DNA of 64,000 bases from Motiliproteus sp047633175 (GTDB lineage: Bacteria > Pseudomonadota > Gammaproteobacteria > Pseudomonadales > Balneatricaceae). The stretch lies in contig JBLIEQ010000018.1 of NCBI GenBank assembly GCA_047633175.1, positions 18,229-82,228 on the forward strand, read 5' to 3'. The notes under the pieces were generated by a model. The model ran no database searches. It saw only the letters and a program-made list of their open reading frames with translations, and was not told the DNA's origin. The position numbers and the translations under genes are program-made. Position 1 is the first letter of the stretch. Each line of letters starts with the position of its first letter. Positions 1-9,480 of the stretch are shown piece after piece.

Positions 1-201
1 GCGGGTATCGCACCGATTCAGGATCCTCGTTTTGTCGCTATCGTGGTCGTCGATGAACCCAGGGGCCAACAGTATTATGGCGGCGAAGTGGCTGCCCCGG
101 TGTTCTCGCGCATTATGGCCGGTACCCTGAGACTGATGAACGTCGCACCGGACAAGTTAGGCTTGCCAGTGGATCAACAGCTAGCCTGGAAGACCCCATG
201 A
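1..201 (+). CDS. ftsI: Peptidoglycan D,D-transpeptidase FtsI (PBP3), C-terminal end only
   Basis: Only the last 66 codons are inside the window. The translation reads through the end of the transpeptidase domain, with the FtsI-typical segment YYGGEVAAPVFSRIMAGTLR followed by a short tail ending LAWKTP. FtsI is the septal transpeptidase that cross-links peptidoglycan with its partner FtsW, encoded further downstream. The stop codon overlaps the murE start in an ATGA arrangement (198-201), so translation of the two genes is probably coupled. The catalytic serine and the N-terminal membrane anchor lie upstream of the window and cannot be checked. Confidence 0.93.
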   Translation, partial: AGIAPIQDPRFVAIVVVDEPRGQQYYGGEVAAPVFSRIMAGTLRLMNVAPDKLGLPVDQQLAWKTP

Positions 202-1745
202 CCCCTGACTATACGATGACATTGCAGGCGCTGTTTCCAAACAGTAACCTGCCGCCGGGGAGCGCCTTACAACAGGTTACAGGGATTAGTAACGACAGCC
301 GCCGCATTCAGGGCGGCGATCTGTTTCTGGCCTGCCCCGGAGGCTCACAGGGTCCGAACAACCAGGACGGCGGCCGGTATATAGAAGCTGCGATTGCCAG
401 CGGGGCGGTCGCGATCGCCTGTGAGGAGGGTTCTGGCACTGGGTTTGGTTCAGACCCTTGCTCTAGTAAGGAAAGCGGGGCGCGGGCTCTGACGGTGCCG
501 GTGATCGAGGTTAAAGATATTGCTCGGCGTCAGGCCGAACTGGCCAGCCGCTTTTATCGGCAGCCTAGCCAGGCGCTGCAGATGATCGGGATTACCGGCA
601 CGAATGGTAAGACCTCCTGCAGCCATTTTATTGCCCAGGCGCTGACAGGGCTGGGCCGAAAAACGGCGCTGATCGGCACCACCGGCAACGGTTTTGCCGG
701 GGCCCTGGAAACGACGACACATACCACCCCGAATGCGGTGCGGTTGCAGCAGTTACTGGCGCGTTTTAGAGATCAGGGCGCGGAGGCGGTGGCGATGGAG
801 GCCTCGTCGCACGCGTTGGACCAGCAGCGGGTGGCAGAGATCGCGTTCGATCTGGCGGTCTTTACCAACCTGAGTCGCGATCATCTCGATTACCACGGTT
901 CCATGGAGACCTACGCAGAGGTCAAGGCGCGGCTGTTTCTGGACACCGGCATCACGCAGGCGGTGATCAATACCGATGACGCCTTTGGGCGACAGCTGTT
1001 GCAGCGTCTGCCGGCATCGGTGGATGCGATCGCTATCGGTGAGCAGTTACAGCCGGGCACCCGGCAGCTGCAAATTCTGCGCAGCCGCCTGCATAGCGGT
1101 GGTATCGAGGCGACTATCGCCTCTCCCTGGGGTGAACTGCAAATCAGCACTGCGCTGCTGGGCTATTTTAATCTTTATAACCTGCTCAGCGCCCTGGGTG
1201 TGTTGTTGCTGGGTGGCGTTGAATCAGGGGCTGCGGTTGCGGTGCTCAATCAATTAGAGGGCGTCGAAGGTCGAATGCAAGCCTTCAAAAAAGATAATAA
1301 GCCGCTGCTAGTGGTGGATTATGCGCATACGCCTGATGCCCTGGATAAAGCACTGGCCTCGTTGCGTGAGCATTGTGACGGACAGCTCTGGTGTCTGTTT
1401 GGTTGTGGCGGCGACCGTGATCGCGGCAAGCGTCCGCTGATGGCGCAGGTGGCGGAACTGCGCGCCGATCGTCTGGTGATCAGCAGCGATAATCCACGAT
1501 CGGAAGAGCCCGAGGCCATTATTGACGAACTGATGGCCGGGCTGAAATGGCCCGCCAGGGCACTGCGTCAGGCAGACCGGCGTCTGGCGATCGAAACGGT
1601 TATCGCTCAGGCGGCCCCTGGGGATGTCGTGCTGATAGCCGGCAAGGGGCATGAGGCCTATCAAGAGATTAAAGGGGTGCGTTACCCCTGCAGTGATATA
1701 GAAATTGTACGCGGGTGTCTGGGGGCTGTTGATGCTGTCTACTAA
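198..1745 (+). CDS. murE: UDP-N-acetylmuramoyl-L-alanyl-D-glutamate--2,6-diaminopimelate ligase
   Basis: Cytoplasmic Mur ligase that adds the third amino acid to the UDP-MurNAc peptide. The ATP-binding loop TGTNGKT is at residues 133-139, the lysine that is carbamylated in the family lies in YAEVKARLF (about 243), and the DNPR motif at 431-434 is the signature for meso-diaminopimelate rather than lysine. At 515 residues it is about 20 longer than E. coli MurE; the excess lies mostly in the N-terminal domain, in a Gly/Ser-rich stretch around residues 77-97. The start overlaps ftsI by 4 bases and the end overlaps murF by 14 bases. Confidence 0.97.
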   Translation: MTPDYTMTLQALFPNSNLPPGSALQQVTGISNDSRRIQGGDLFLACPGGSQGPNNQDGGRYIEAAIASGAVAIACEEGSGTGFGSDPCSSKESGARALTVPVIEVKDIARRQAELASRFYRQPSQALQMIGITGTNGKTSCSHFIAQALTGLGRKTALIGTTGNGFAGALETTTHTTPNAVRLQQLLARFRDQGAEAVAMEASSHALDQQRVAEIAFDLAVFTNLSRDHLDYHGSMETYAEVKARLFLDTGITQAVINTDDAFGRQLLQRLPASVDAIAIGEQLQPGTRQLQILRSRLHSGGIEATIASPWGELQISTALLGYFNLYNLLSALGVLLLGGVESGAAVAVLNQLEGVEGRMQAFKKDNKPLLVVDYAHTPDALDKALASLREHCDGQLWCLFGCGGDRDRGKRPLMAQVAELRADRLVISSDNPRSEEPEAIIDELMAGLKWPARALRQADRRLAIETVIAQAAPGDVVLIAGKGHEAYQEIKGVRYPCSDIEIVRGCLGAVDAVY

Positions 1746-3132
1746 GGGGATGCTGACTCACTGGACGTTACCGCAGCTGCAAGAGCCTCTCCAGGCGCTC
1801 AGTCTGCACGGCGGTTCTGACGCCGATGCTGCGGTTGAGATTCAAGCCATAGGTACCGATACCCGGAGCCTTAAAGCGGGTGATCTGTTTGTGGCGCTGA
1901 AGGGTCCCAATTTTAACGGTGATCTGTTTGTAGCGCAGGCGCAAGCAGCGGGAGCCGTTGCAGCCATCGTCACCGAGTTGCAGCCGGTCGATCTGCCGCA
2001 GCTGGTGGTTAAGGATACTCGGATCGCCCTGGGGCAGCTGGCAAAGTTGCATCGTCAAGCCTTTAGCGGCCCTGTGGTCGCGATCACCGGCAGCAGCGGC
2101 AAGACCAGCGTCAAAGAGATGCTGGCGCGGGTGCTGGGGCAGCAAGCCCCGGTGCTGGCGACCCGCGGCAATCTGAATAACGACCTGGGCGCGCCTCTGA
2201 CGCTGCTAGCGCTAAAGCCTGAACACCGCTATGCGGTGGTCGAATTGGGTGCCAGCGCGCGGGGTGAGATCGCCTACACTACGGCCCTGACCCAACCGGA
2301 TATCGCCATCCTGACGAATGCGGCGGCGGCCCATCTCGACGGTTTCGGCAGCCTGCAGGGCGTGGTCGAAGCCAAGAGCGAGATTTTCACCGGGCTAAAG
2401 CCCGATGGGGTGGCGGTCGTCAATCTGGATGATCCCCATTGCGGGTATTGGCTGGATCAGCTTGAGGGCCGCAAGCTGCGGACCTTCAGCCTGGACTCCC
2501 GGCTGGCCGATCTGTTTGCCAGCGATCTGGAAACCGGCGCCGACGGTTGCTGCCGTTTCCAGTTGCACAGCCATGCGGGCCAGGTTGAGGTCTGCTTACA
2601 GGTGTTAGGGCTGCATATGGTCGCCAATGCGTTAGCCGCGGCGACGGCAGCCGATGTGCTGGACTTTAGTCTGGAACAGATCTGCCGGGGCTTAGAGTCC
2701 TATCAGGGCGTGTCCGGTCGTTTGGCGGCTATGCCCGGGCGCCAGGGTGCACAGATCATCGATGACAGCTATAACGCCAATCCGGAATCGGTCAGGGCGG
2801 CGATCCGCGTGCTGGCATCACTGCCGGGTAAGCGGGTGCTGGTTCTGGGTGAGATGGCCGAACTTGGATCGGAGGCCGCCAGCCTGCACGCCGAGCTGGG
2901 TCGCTTCGCGTTCGAAATGCAGCTCGATGATATTTATACCGTGGGCGCACTCGCCGCGTATACCGGCCAGGTATTTGCGCAATTAAAGCAGCAGGAGGCT
3001 CAGATTTTCGACGATAAGCAGACGTTACTGGCCGTGTTGGCACCGAGACTCGATGCCGATACCTCAGTATTAATCAAAGGCTCGCGCAGTGCCGCGATGG
3101 AAGAGGTCGTCAGCGGCCTTACATACGGGTGA
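1732..3132 (+). CDS. murF: UDP-N-acetylmuramoyl-tripeptide--D-alanyl-D-alanine ligase
   Basis: The ligase that adds D-Ala-D-Ala, made by the downstream ddlB product, to complete the UDP-MurNAc pentapeptide. The P-loop AITGSSGKTSVKEM and the downstream motif IIDDSYNANPESV are typical. Three in-frame starts exist: 1705, 1732 and 1750. I chose 1732 (466 aa) because a GGGGG ribosome site lies about 6 bases upstream; the ATG at 1750 has its AAGGGG directly abutting the codon, and 1705 would give an unusual hydrophobic extension. The gene overlaps murE by 14 bases and ends 7 bases before mraY. Confidence 0.95.
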   Translation: MLSTKGMLTHWTLPQLQEPLQALSLHGGSDADAAVEIQAIGTDTRSLKAGDLFVALKGPNFNGDLFVAQAQAAGAVAAIVTELQPVDLPQLVVKDTRIALGQLAKLHRQAFSGPVVAITGSSGKTSVKEMLARVLGQQAPVLATRGNLNNDLGAPLTLLALKPEHRYAVVELGASARGEIAYTTALTQPDIAILTNAAAAHLDGFGSLQGVVEAKSEIFTGLKPDGVAVVNLDDPHCGYWLDQLEGRKLRTFSLDSRLADLFASDLETGADGCCRFQLHSHAGQVEVCLQVLGLHMVANALAAATAADVLDFSLEQICRGLESYQGVSGRLAAMPGRQGAQIIDDSYNANPESVRAAIRVLASLPGKRVLVLGEMAELGSEAASLHAELGRFAFEMQLDDIYTVGALAAYTGQVFAQLKQQEAQIFDDKQTLLAVLAPRLDADTSVLIKGSRSAAMEEVVSGLTYG

Positions 3133-3139
3133 TCGACAG

Positions 3140-4222
3140 ATGTTGTTAATATTATCGGACCTGCTCTCGGACTATATCAGCGGGTTTTCAGTCTTTCAGT
3201 ACCTGACCCTGAGGGCGATCCTAAGTGTACTGACGGCGCTGGCGATCTCGGTGCTGTTTGGGCCGCTGATGATTCGTAAACTGCAACACTATCAAATCGG
3301 CCAGTCGGTACGCGATGACGGCCCCCAGAGCCACCTCAGTAAAGCGGGGACGCCGACGATGGGCGGTGCCCTGATCCTGATCGCGATCGCGATCAGCACC
3401 CTGTTGTGGAGTGACCTGAGTAATCGCTATGTGTGGATCTCGTTGCTGGTGACCCTGGTTTTCGGTGCGATCGGCTGGGTGGATGATTATCGCAAGGTGG
3501 TGGAAAAGGACTCACGGGGATTGCCGGCGCGCTGGAAATACCTATGGCAGTCGGTCGCAGGCGCAGGTGCGGCCATAGCCCTGTATATGACCGCGACCAG
3601 CCCGGTTGAGACGCAGCTGATCGTACCCTTTTTTAAGAGCGTCTCGATCGAGATGGGGCTGGGATTTATCCTGTTTACCTATTTTGTGATCGTTGGAACC
3701 TCCAATGCCGTCAACCTGACCGATGGTCTGGACGGGTTGGCGATCATGCCGACGGTTCTGGTGGCGGGTGCGCTGGCGATATTCTGCTATCTGAGCGGTA
3801 ATATCAAGTTCGCCGAGTATCTGCAGATCCCCTATGTCGCAGGCTCTGGTGAGTTGATTATCTTCTGCGGCTCGATCGTCGGGGCAGGCCTGGGTTTTCT
3901 GTGGTTTAACACCTACCCGGCCCAGGTCTTTATGGGTGATGTGGGTGCTCTGGCGCTGGGGGCTGCGCTCGGTGTCGTGGCGGTGATCGTGCGTCAGGAG
4001 CTGGTGCTGGTGATTATGGGCGGGGTCTTTGTGATGGAGACGGTGTCGGTCATCCTGCAGGTCGGCTCATTTAAACTCACCGGTCGGCGGATCTTTCGTA
4101 TGGCACCGATCCATCATCATTTTGAACTCAAAGGCTGGCCCGAGCCGCGCGTGATCGTACGCTTCTGGATCATCACCGTTATCCTGGTGTTGATCGGGCT
4201 GGCCTCGTTGAAGATAAGGTAG
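3140..4222 (+). CDS. mraY: Phospho-N-acetylmuramoyl-pentapeptide-transferase
   Basis: Integral membrane enzyme that transfers phospho-MurNAc-pentapeptide to undecaprenyl phosphate, giving lipid I. It is 360 aa, the same as E. coli MraY, and starts MLLILSDLLSDYISGFSVFQYLT like other family members; the reading frame stays open further upstream, but those codons overlap murF and match nothing in the family. Family motifs are visible: DDYRK near residue 117, NLTDGLDGLA near 195, and the C-terminal MAPIHHHFELKGW. About ten hydrophobic segments are present. It sits 7 bases after murF and 8 before murD. Confidence 0.97.
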   Translation: MLLILSDLLSDYISGFSVFQYLTLRAILSVLTALAISVLFGPLMIRKLQHYQIGQSVRDDGPQSHLSKAGTPTMGGALILIAIAISTLLWSDLSNRYVWISLLVTLVFGAIGWVDDYRKVVEKDSRGLPARWKYLWQSVAGAGAAIALYMTATSPVETQLIVPFFKSVSIEMGLGFILFTYFVIVGTSNAVNLTDGLDGLAIMPTVLVAGALAIFCYLSGNIKFAEYLQIPYVAGSGELIIFCGSIVGAGLGFLWFNTYPAQVFMGDVGALALGAALGVVAVIVRQELVLVIMGGVFVMETVSVILQVGSFKLTGRRIFRMAPIHHHFELKGWPEPRVIVRFWIITVILVLIGLASLKIR

Positions 4223-4230
4223 AGCGCCCT

Positions 4231-5604
4231 ATGCAATTGATCGGCAGCGATACATTCAGCATCATTATAGGTCTGGGCAAGACCGGGTTCTCCTGCGCCC
4301 GGTTTCTGACCGCCCAGGGCAAAGCCTTCGCCGTCGCCGATACTCGGGAAACCCCTTTGAACCTGGCCGCATTCCAGCAGCAGTATCCGGCAGTACCGCT
4401 GCGCTGCGGCCCGCTCGATAGCGACTGGTTGATGGCTGCTGACCGGTTGCTGGTCAGCCCCGGCGTGTCGCGCAATAATCCGGCTATCGTTGCCGCCGAA
4501 GAGGCAGGGGTCGAGATTCTCGGGGATATAGACCTGTTCTGTCAGGCCGTGCGTGCGCCTGTTATCGCGATCACTGGATCCAACGCCAAGAGCACCGTAA
4601 CGACTCTGGTAGGTCAGATGGCCATGGATGCCGGGATCGAGGCAGGGGTGGGCGGCAATCTGGGTACGCCGGTGCTGGATCTGCTGCTCGAGGGTGAAAA
4701 AGCACTTTACGTGTTGGAGTTATCAAGTTTTCAACTGGAGACCACCGCGTTGCTGCAGGCGGCAGCGGCGACGGTGCTTAATATCACCCCGGATCATATG
4801 GACCGTTACCCCAATTTGGGGGCTTACCATAGCGCCAAGCAGCGCATTTATCGCAATTGTTTACACGCGGTCTATAACGCCGACGACCTGCTGACCCAAC
4901 CCCTGCTGTCGGATGCCATTCCTCAGGTCAGCTTCAGAGTGGGAACCCCCAATTTAAAGCAGTTTGGCCTGTTGCAGCACGAGGGCGAGCTCTGCCTGGC
5001 CAAAGGCTTAACTCCCCTGATGCCGGTCAGCCAGATGCGGCTCAAGGGTAGCCATAACCAGGCTAATGCGCTGGCCGCCCTGGCGCTGGGTGATGCGGTG
5101 GGCTTGCCGATGGCGTCGATGCTGCAGAGCCTGCAGCATTTCGGCGGCCTGGAGCACCGTTGCCAGTGGGTGCGTGAGCTAGATGGCGTGGCCTACTATA
5201 ACGACTCCAAAGGTACCAATGTGGGGGCGACGCTGGCGGCCATCAGCGGTCTGGGTGCGGAACTGCGCGGCAAGCTGATTCTGATCGCCGGTGGCGAAGG
5301 CAAGGGTGCGGACTTCAGCGCCCTGGCCGAGCCGATGGGGCGCTGGGGTGCGCAGGCTATGTTGATCGGTGAGGATGCCCGGATGATCGCGAGCGCACTC
5401 GAAGAACACTGCCCGTGCGAGACTCAGGAATCCTTGGAGAGTGCAGTCAAGGCGGCGCAGCAGCGGGCACAGCCCGGCGATCTGGTCTTGCTGTCACCGG
5501 CCTGCGCCAGCTTTGATATGTTTACAGATTTTGAGCAGCGCGGGCGCTGTTTTATCGAGGCGGTCGAGGCCCTGGTTCCGGCAGCTGAGCGGGGGGCCGT
5601 ATGA
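4231..5604 (+). CDS. murD: UDP-N-acetylmuramoylalanine--D-glutamate ligase
   Basis: Cytoplasmic Mur ligase adding D-glutamate to UDP-MurNAc-L-Ala, the second peptide step. The 457-aa protein has a Rossmann-type N-terminal domain (IIIGLGKTGFSCARFL), the ATP loop ITGSNAKSTVTTLVG near residues 113-127, and the C-terminal LLSPACASFDMFTDFEQRGRCF block near 421. The loop has Ala where E. coli has Gly (SNAKS versus SNGKS); the same variant is known in Pseudomonas MurD and does not indicate inactivity. It overlaps ftsW by 4 bases (ATGA), consistent with translational coupling. Confidence 0.96.
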   Translation: MQLIGSDTFSIIIGLGKTGFSCARFLTAQGKAFAVADTRETPLNLAAFQQQYPAVPLRCGPLDSDWLMAADRLLVSPGVSRNNPAIVAAEEAGVEILGDIDLFCQAVRAPVIAITGSNAKSTVTTLVGQMAMDAGIEAGVGGNLGTPVLDLLLEGEKALYVLELSSFQLETTALLQAAAATVLNITPDHMDRYPNLGAYHSAKQRIYRNCLHAVYNADDLLTQPLLSDAIPQVSFRVGTPNLKQFGLLQHEGELCLAKGLTPLMPVSQMRLKGSHNQANALAALALGDAVGLPMASMLQSLQHFGGLEHRCQWVRELDGVAYYNDSKGTNVGATLAAISGLGAELRGKLILIAGGEGKGADFSALAEPMGRWGAQAMLIGEDARMIASALEEHCPCETQESLESAVKAAQQRAQPGDLVLLSPACASFDMFTDFEQRGRCFIEAVEALVPAAERGAV

Positions 5605-6836
5605 AACTCGCGACCCTCGTTCGCTGGCCTAGCCGCTGGTGGCGCAAACCGGATTTTGTTGCCCGCGGTCGTGCCTATGACCCGTTGTTGTTGCTGAGCG
5701 CTCTGAGTCTGCTGGCGATCGGGATTCTGATGATCACCTCGGCCTCCATGGAGGTCTCCAACAGGGACTATGGTTCGCCCTTTTACCATGCGCTGAAGCA
5801 TGGTCTGTTTATTTTGATTTCGTTGAGCGTTGCACTAGCGGTCTTTATGGTGCCGATGCGGTTCTGGCAGCAAACCGGGCACTGGTGGTTACTGCTGGGG
5901 TTTGTGCTGCTGGTGGTGGTGTTGATTCCGGGTATTGGCCATAAGGTGAATGGCTCAACGCGCTGGATCCGTGTCGGACCGATCAATCTTCAGACCTCGG
6001 AAATCGCTAAGTTCTGCATGATCCTCTATATGGGTGGCTATCTGGTCCGGCGCCTGGATGAGGTGCGGACTCAGTGGAGCGGTTTTCTTAAGCCTATGGG
6101 AGTGCTGAGCCTGTTTATCTGCCTGTTGCTGCTCGAACCGGACTTTGGCGCGGTGGTGATGCTGGGCGGCATCGTGCTGGGTATGGTTTTTCTCAGTGGC
6201 ATGGTGTTGTGGCAGTTTCTGCTGGTGGTCTTGGGGGCTATTGGGGCGGCGGTAATTATGGTGATCTCCTCTCCGTACCGCTGGGAGCGGGTGACCTCGT
6301 ACTGGAACCCCTGGGCTGATCCCTTTGGTACGGGTTATCAGCTCTCTCAGGCACAGATTGCCTTTGGCCGTGGTGAGTGGTTTGGACAGGGGCTGGGGAA
6401 TAGCGTCCAGAAACTGTTCTATCTACCGGAGGCGCATACCGATTTTGTGTTCTCGGTGCTGGCCGAAGAGCTGGGGTTGGTCGGTGCCCTGGGCGTGGTG
6501 CTGCTGTTTGCGCTGCTGGTGATACGGATCTTTTATATCGGCCGGCGCGCCGAAGAGCAGGGGCTGCGTTATCACGCCTATATCGCCTACGGCATAGGCA
6601 TCGTGTTTGCGGGTCAGGCGCTGATCAATATAGGCGTTAACGCCGGGGTGTTGCCGACCAAGGGGCTGACGTTGCCGCTGGTCAGCTACGGAGGCAGTAG
6701 TCTGCTGGTCTGTCTGTCGATGCTGGCGATGTTATCGCGCATTCAGCTCGAGCGCTATCGTCACGAGACTCAGCCTCAGCTCTCAACCGAACCCTCCACC
6801 AAACCCTCTATTAAGAGTAAAGGAGGGGCGGCATGA
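5601..6836 (+). CDS. ftsW: Septal peptidoglycan glycosyltransferase FtsW (SEDS family)
   Basis: Polytopic SEDS-family membrane protein that polymerises lipid II at the septum with FtsI. The 411-aa protein has about ten hydrophobic segments and the usual signatures: NGSTRWIRVGPINLQTSEIAK, the GTGYQLSQAQIAFGRG loop, the PEAHTDFVFSVLAEELG segment and the C-terminal GVLPTKGLTLPLVSYGGSS. A short Arg/Trp-rich cytoplasmic leader precedes the first membrane span, and a hydrophilic tail with TEPSTKPSIKSK repeats ends the protein. Both ends overlap neighbours by 4 bases (murD, murG). Confidence 0.97.
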   Translation: MKLATLVRWPSRWWRKPDFVARGRAYDPLLLLSALSLLAIGILMITSASMEVSNRDYGSPFYHALKHGLFILISLSVALAVFMVPMRFWQQTGHWWLLLGFVLLVVVLIPGIGHKVNGSTRWIRVGPINLQTSEIAKFCMILYMGGYLVRRLDEVRTQWSGFLKPMGVLSLFICLLLLEPDFGAVVMLGGIVLGMVFLSGMVLWQFLLVVLGAIGAAVIMVISSPYRWERVTSYWNPWADPFGTGYQLSQAQIAFGRGEWFGQGLGNSVQKLFYLPEAHTDFVFSVLAEELGLVGALGVVLLFALLVIRIFYIGRRAEEQGLRYHAYIAYGIGIVFAGQALINIGVNAGVLPTKGLTLPLVSYGGSSLLVCLSMLAMLSRIQLERYRHETQPQLSTEPSTKPSIKSKGGAA

Positions 6837-7912
6837 CGGCGGCAAAAACCCTGTTGGTGATGGCCGGTGGCACCGGAGGCCATGTGTTTCCTGCTCTGGC
6901 GACGGCAGACTGTCTACGGCAGCAGGGCTGGCGGATCGAGTGGCTGGGCAGCCACCGTGGGATAGAAAATCGTCTGGTGCCTGAAGCGGGTATCAGGCTG
7001 CATCGCATCTCGGTGGCGGGCTTGCGTGGCAAGGGGCGCCTAAGTTTGCTGCTGGCCCCCTTTAAACTGGTGCGTGCCCTCTGGCAGGCACTGGCAGTGA
7101 TCCGCAAGGTCAACCCGGATGCGGTGTTGGGCATGGGCGGCTTTGCCAGCGGTCCCGGTGGGCTGGCCGCCTGGATCCTGCGCAAACCGCTGTTGGTACA
7201 CGAGCAGAACGCCATCCCCGGGCTGACCAACAGGCTGCTTGCACATTTGAGTGCCAGGCCGATGGAGGCGTTCCCAGGTGCCTTCGCTGCGAAGTATTCG
7301 GCCCTGCATACCGGCAATCCGGTACGGGGTGATATCGCGAGACTGGATCCGCCTGAGCAGCGTTTTAGTGGGCGAAAGGGGCCGCTGCGACTGTTGGTGG
7401 TGGGCGGTAGCCTGGGCGCTCGGGCCATTAACGAGTGTTTACCCAAGTCCCTGGCGCTGTTCCCTGCAGAGCTGCGTCCTGAGGTGTGGCATCAGGCGGG
7501 CGCGAATAATATAGACAGGACACGGCTGGCCTATCAGCAGTCGGGAGTACCGGTGCGGCTGGAGGCCTTTGTCGAGGATATGCAGACAGCTTACGGCTGG
7601 GCGGATCTGGTTATCTGCCGCGCCGGCGCCCTGACTGTCAGCGAGCTGGCCATGGCCGGGGTGGGTTCTGTTTTGGTGCCTTTTCCCTTTGCCGTCGACG
7701 ACCATCAGACCGCTAACAGCCGCTATTTGGTCGATAAAGAAGCGGCGATCCTCTTACCGCAAGCCGAACTATCCCCGGAACGGTTGCTGCAGCTGTTACA
7801 GCAGCTGGATGACCGAGACCTATTATTGGCGATGGCCCAGCGCGCCCGCGCCCTGGCAACTCCCCGGGCGACAGCCCTGGTTGCCCAACAATGTCAGGAG
7901 AGCGTACTCTGA
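6833..7912 (+). CDS. murG: UDP-N-acetylglucosamine--N-acetylmuramyl-(pentapeptide) pyrophosphoryl-undecaprenol N-acetylglucosamine transferase
   Basis: Peripheral membrane GT-B glycosyltransferase that converts lipid I to lipid II. The N-terminal glycine loop GGTGGHVFPALA is at residues 12-23 and the second glycine-rich element VVGGSLGARAINE lies near 187. The acceptor-side motif MGGFASGPGG and the donor-site stretch CRAGALTVSELAMAG are intact. It is 359 aa, close to the usual 355. The gene overlaps ftsW by 4 bases; its stop TGA shares a base with the murC start. Confidence 0.97.
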   Translation: MTAAKTLLVMAGGTGGHVFPALATADCLRQQGWRIEWLGSHRGIENRLVPEAGIRLHRISVAGLRGKGRLSLLLAPFKLVRALWQALAVIRKVNPDAVLGMGGFASGPGGLAAWILRKPLLVHEQNAIPGLTNRLLAHLSARPMEAFPGAFAAKYSALHTGNPVRGDIARLDPPEQRFSGRKGPLRLLVVGGSLGARAINECLPKSLALFPAELRPEVWHQAGANNIDRTRLAYQQSGVPVRLEAFVEDMQTAYGWADLVICRAGALTVSELAMAGVGSVLVPFPFAVDDHQTANSRYLVDKEAAILLPQAELSPERLLQLLQQLDDRDLLLAMAQRARALATPRATALVAQQCQESVL

Positions 7913-9480
7913 TGGCCGAAGTAAAAAATCAAGCGATGCCCACTATACAGACCCGGACCCCCTCAGTTGCCGTTCGGGATAAGGTCTCCTACGAGGTGCC
8001 GGAGATGCGCCGGATTAAACGGATCCATTTCGTCGGTATCGGCGGAGTGGGTATGTGTGGAATCGCCGAGGTGCTGCTGAATCAGGGCTATCAGGTCTCA
8101 GGCTCGGATCTGCGCAACTCGGCGGCGACCGAACGGCTGCAGCTGCTGGGCGCACAGATCCATATCGGCCATCGCCAGAGCAATGTCGACCAGGTGAGTG
8201 TGGTCGTGGTTTCCAGTGCAGTGGGTGAAGACAACCCCGAGGTGATCAGCGCGCGAGCCCTGCGTATTCCGGTGGTACGGCGGGCGGAGATGCTGGCCGA
8301 GCTGATGCGCTATCGCCACGGTATCGCGGTCGCGGGAACCCACGGTAAGACCACGACCACCAGCCTGCTGGCCTCGGTGCTGGCGCAGGCCGGGTTGGAC
8401 CCGACCTTCGTGATCGGCGGTAAGTTGACCAGTGCTGGGACGAATGCGCGGATGGGCGAGAGTCGCTATCTAGTTGCCGAGGCAGACGAGAGCGATGCCT
8501 CCTTCCTGCACCTGCAGCCGATGGTCTCTATCGTCACCAATATCGACGCCGATCATATGGATACCTATGGCGGCGACTTTAATCAGGTGAAAAAAGCCTT
8601 TATCGAATTTTTACACAACCTGCCGTTTTACGGCCTGGCGGTGCTCTGTACCGATGATCCGGTGGTGCAGGAGATTCTGCCCGAGATCGGTCGCCCGCTG
8701 CTAACCTATGGTGTCAATGAGAACGCGGATTATCGCGCCGTTGATCTCCATCAGCAGGGGATGATCAGCAGCTTTACCGCATTGCGCCCCGATGGCCAGG
8801 CTGCGTTGAAGATCAAGCTGAATATGCCGGGGCTTCACAATATTCAGAATGCCCTGGCGACCATCGCTGTGGCCTCTGATGAAGGGGTTTGTGACAAGGC
8901 TATTCAGGAGGGGCTGGCAAACTTTCAGGGTGTCGGGCGACGGTTTCAGATTCAGGGCTATTTTCCGCTGCCCGGATCCGTTGCACCTCAGGCCGCACTC
9001 GAGACCGCACCTGAATCAGCACTTGAGACAGAGCAGGACGCGGTGATGATGGTCGACGACTACGGCCACCACCCGCGCGAGGTAGCCGCAACCATCGCCG
9101 CTATTCGTGAGGGCTGGCCTGAGAAGCGGCTGGTGATGCTGTATCAACCGCATCGCTACAGTCGTACCCGTGACCTGTATGAGGATTTTGTCCAGGTGCT
9201 GTCGGAGGCCGATGTCTTGCTGTTGATGGAGGTCTATCCGGCGGGTGAGGAGCCTGTGACAGGCGCCGATAGCCGCAGCCTGTGTCGCAGCATTCGCCAG
9301 CGTGCACAGCTCGATCCAATCTTTGTCGAACGCGGTGCCGATGTCGGCAAATTGCTGAAAAATATATTAAAATCTGGAGATTTACTGCTGACTCAGGGTG
9401 CGGGCGATGTCGGTGCGGTCTCCATGGATCTGGCTCAGCGCCACCTGGAGCCCCTGAATCCGTTGGAGGACAACCTATGA
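7912..9480 (+). CDS. murC: UDP-N-acetylmuramate--L-alanine ligase
   Basis: First Mur ligase of the pathway, joining L-Ala to UDP-MurNAc. The nucleotide motif VGIGGVGMCGIAEVL is near residue 41, the ATP loop AGTHGKTTTTSL near 136, and the C-terminal DDYGHHP motif near 380. I prefer the ATG at 7912, which shares a base with the murG stop (TGATG) and follows an AGGAG at 7896-7900; a start at 7891 would overlap murG further. The protein is 522 aa, roughly 30 more than E. coli MurC. Part of the excess is a leader of about 33 residues and part is an insertion at about 356-376 built from two repeats (ALETAPE, SALETEQ) just before DDYGHHP. Confidence 0.96.
   Translation: MAEVKNQAMPTIQTRTPSVAVRDKVSYEVPEMRRIKRIHFVGIGGVGMCGIAEVLLNQGYQVSGSDLRNSAATERLQLLGAQIHIGHRQSNVDQVSVVVVSSAVGEDNPEVISARALRIPVVRRAEMLAELMRYRHGIAVAGTHGKTTTTSLLASVLAQAGLDPTFVIGGKLTSAGTNARMGESRYLVAEADESDASFLHLQPMVSIVTNIDADHMDTYGGDFNQVKKAFIEFLHNLPFYGLAVLCTDDPVVQEILPEIGRPLLTYGVNENADYRAVDLHQQGMISSFTALRPDGQAALKIKLNMPGLHNIQNALATIAVASDEGVCDKAIQEGLANFQGVGRRFQIQGYFPLPGSVAPQAALETAPESALETEQDAVMMVDDYGHHPREVAATIAAIREGWPEKRLVMLYQPHRYSRTRDLYEDFVQVLSEADVLLLMEVYPAGEEPVTGADSRSLCRSIRQRAQLDPIFVERGADVGKLLKNILKSGDLLLTQGAGDVGAVSMDLAQRHLEPLNPLEDNL

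Noticed and set aside
4561..4620. P-loop glycine replaced by alanine in MurD (GSNAKST)
   Set aside because: The same residue occurs in functional Pseudomonas MurD, so it is a lineage feature, not a defect.
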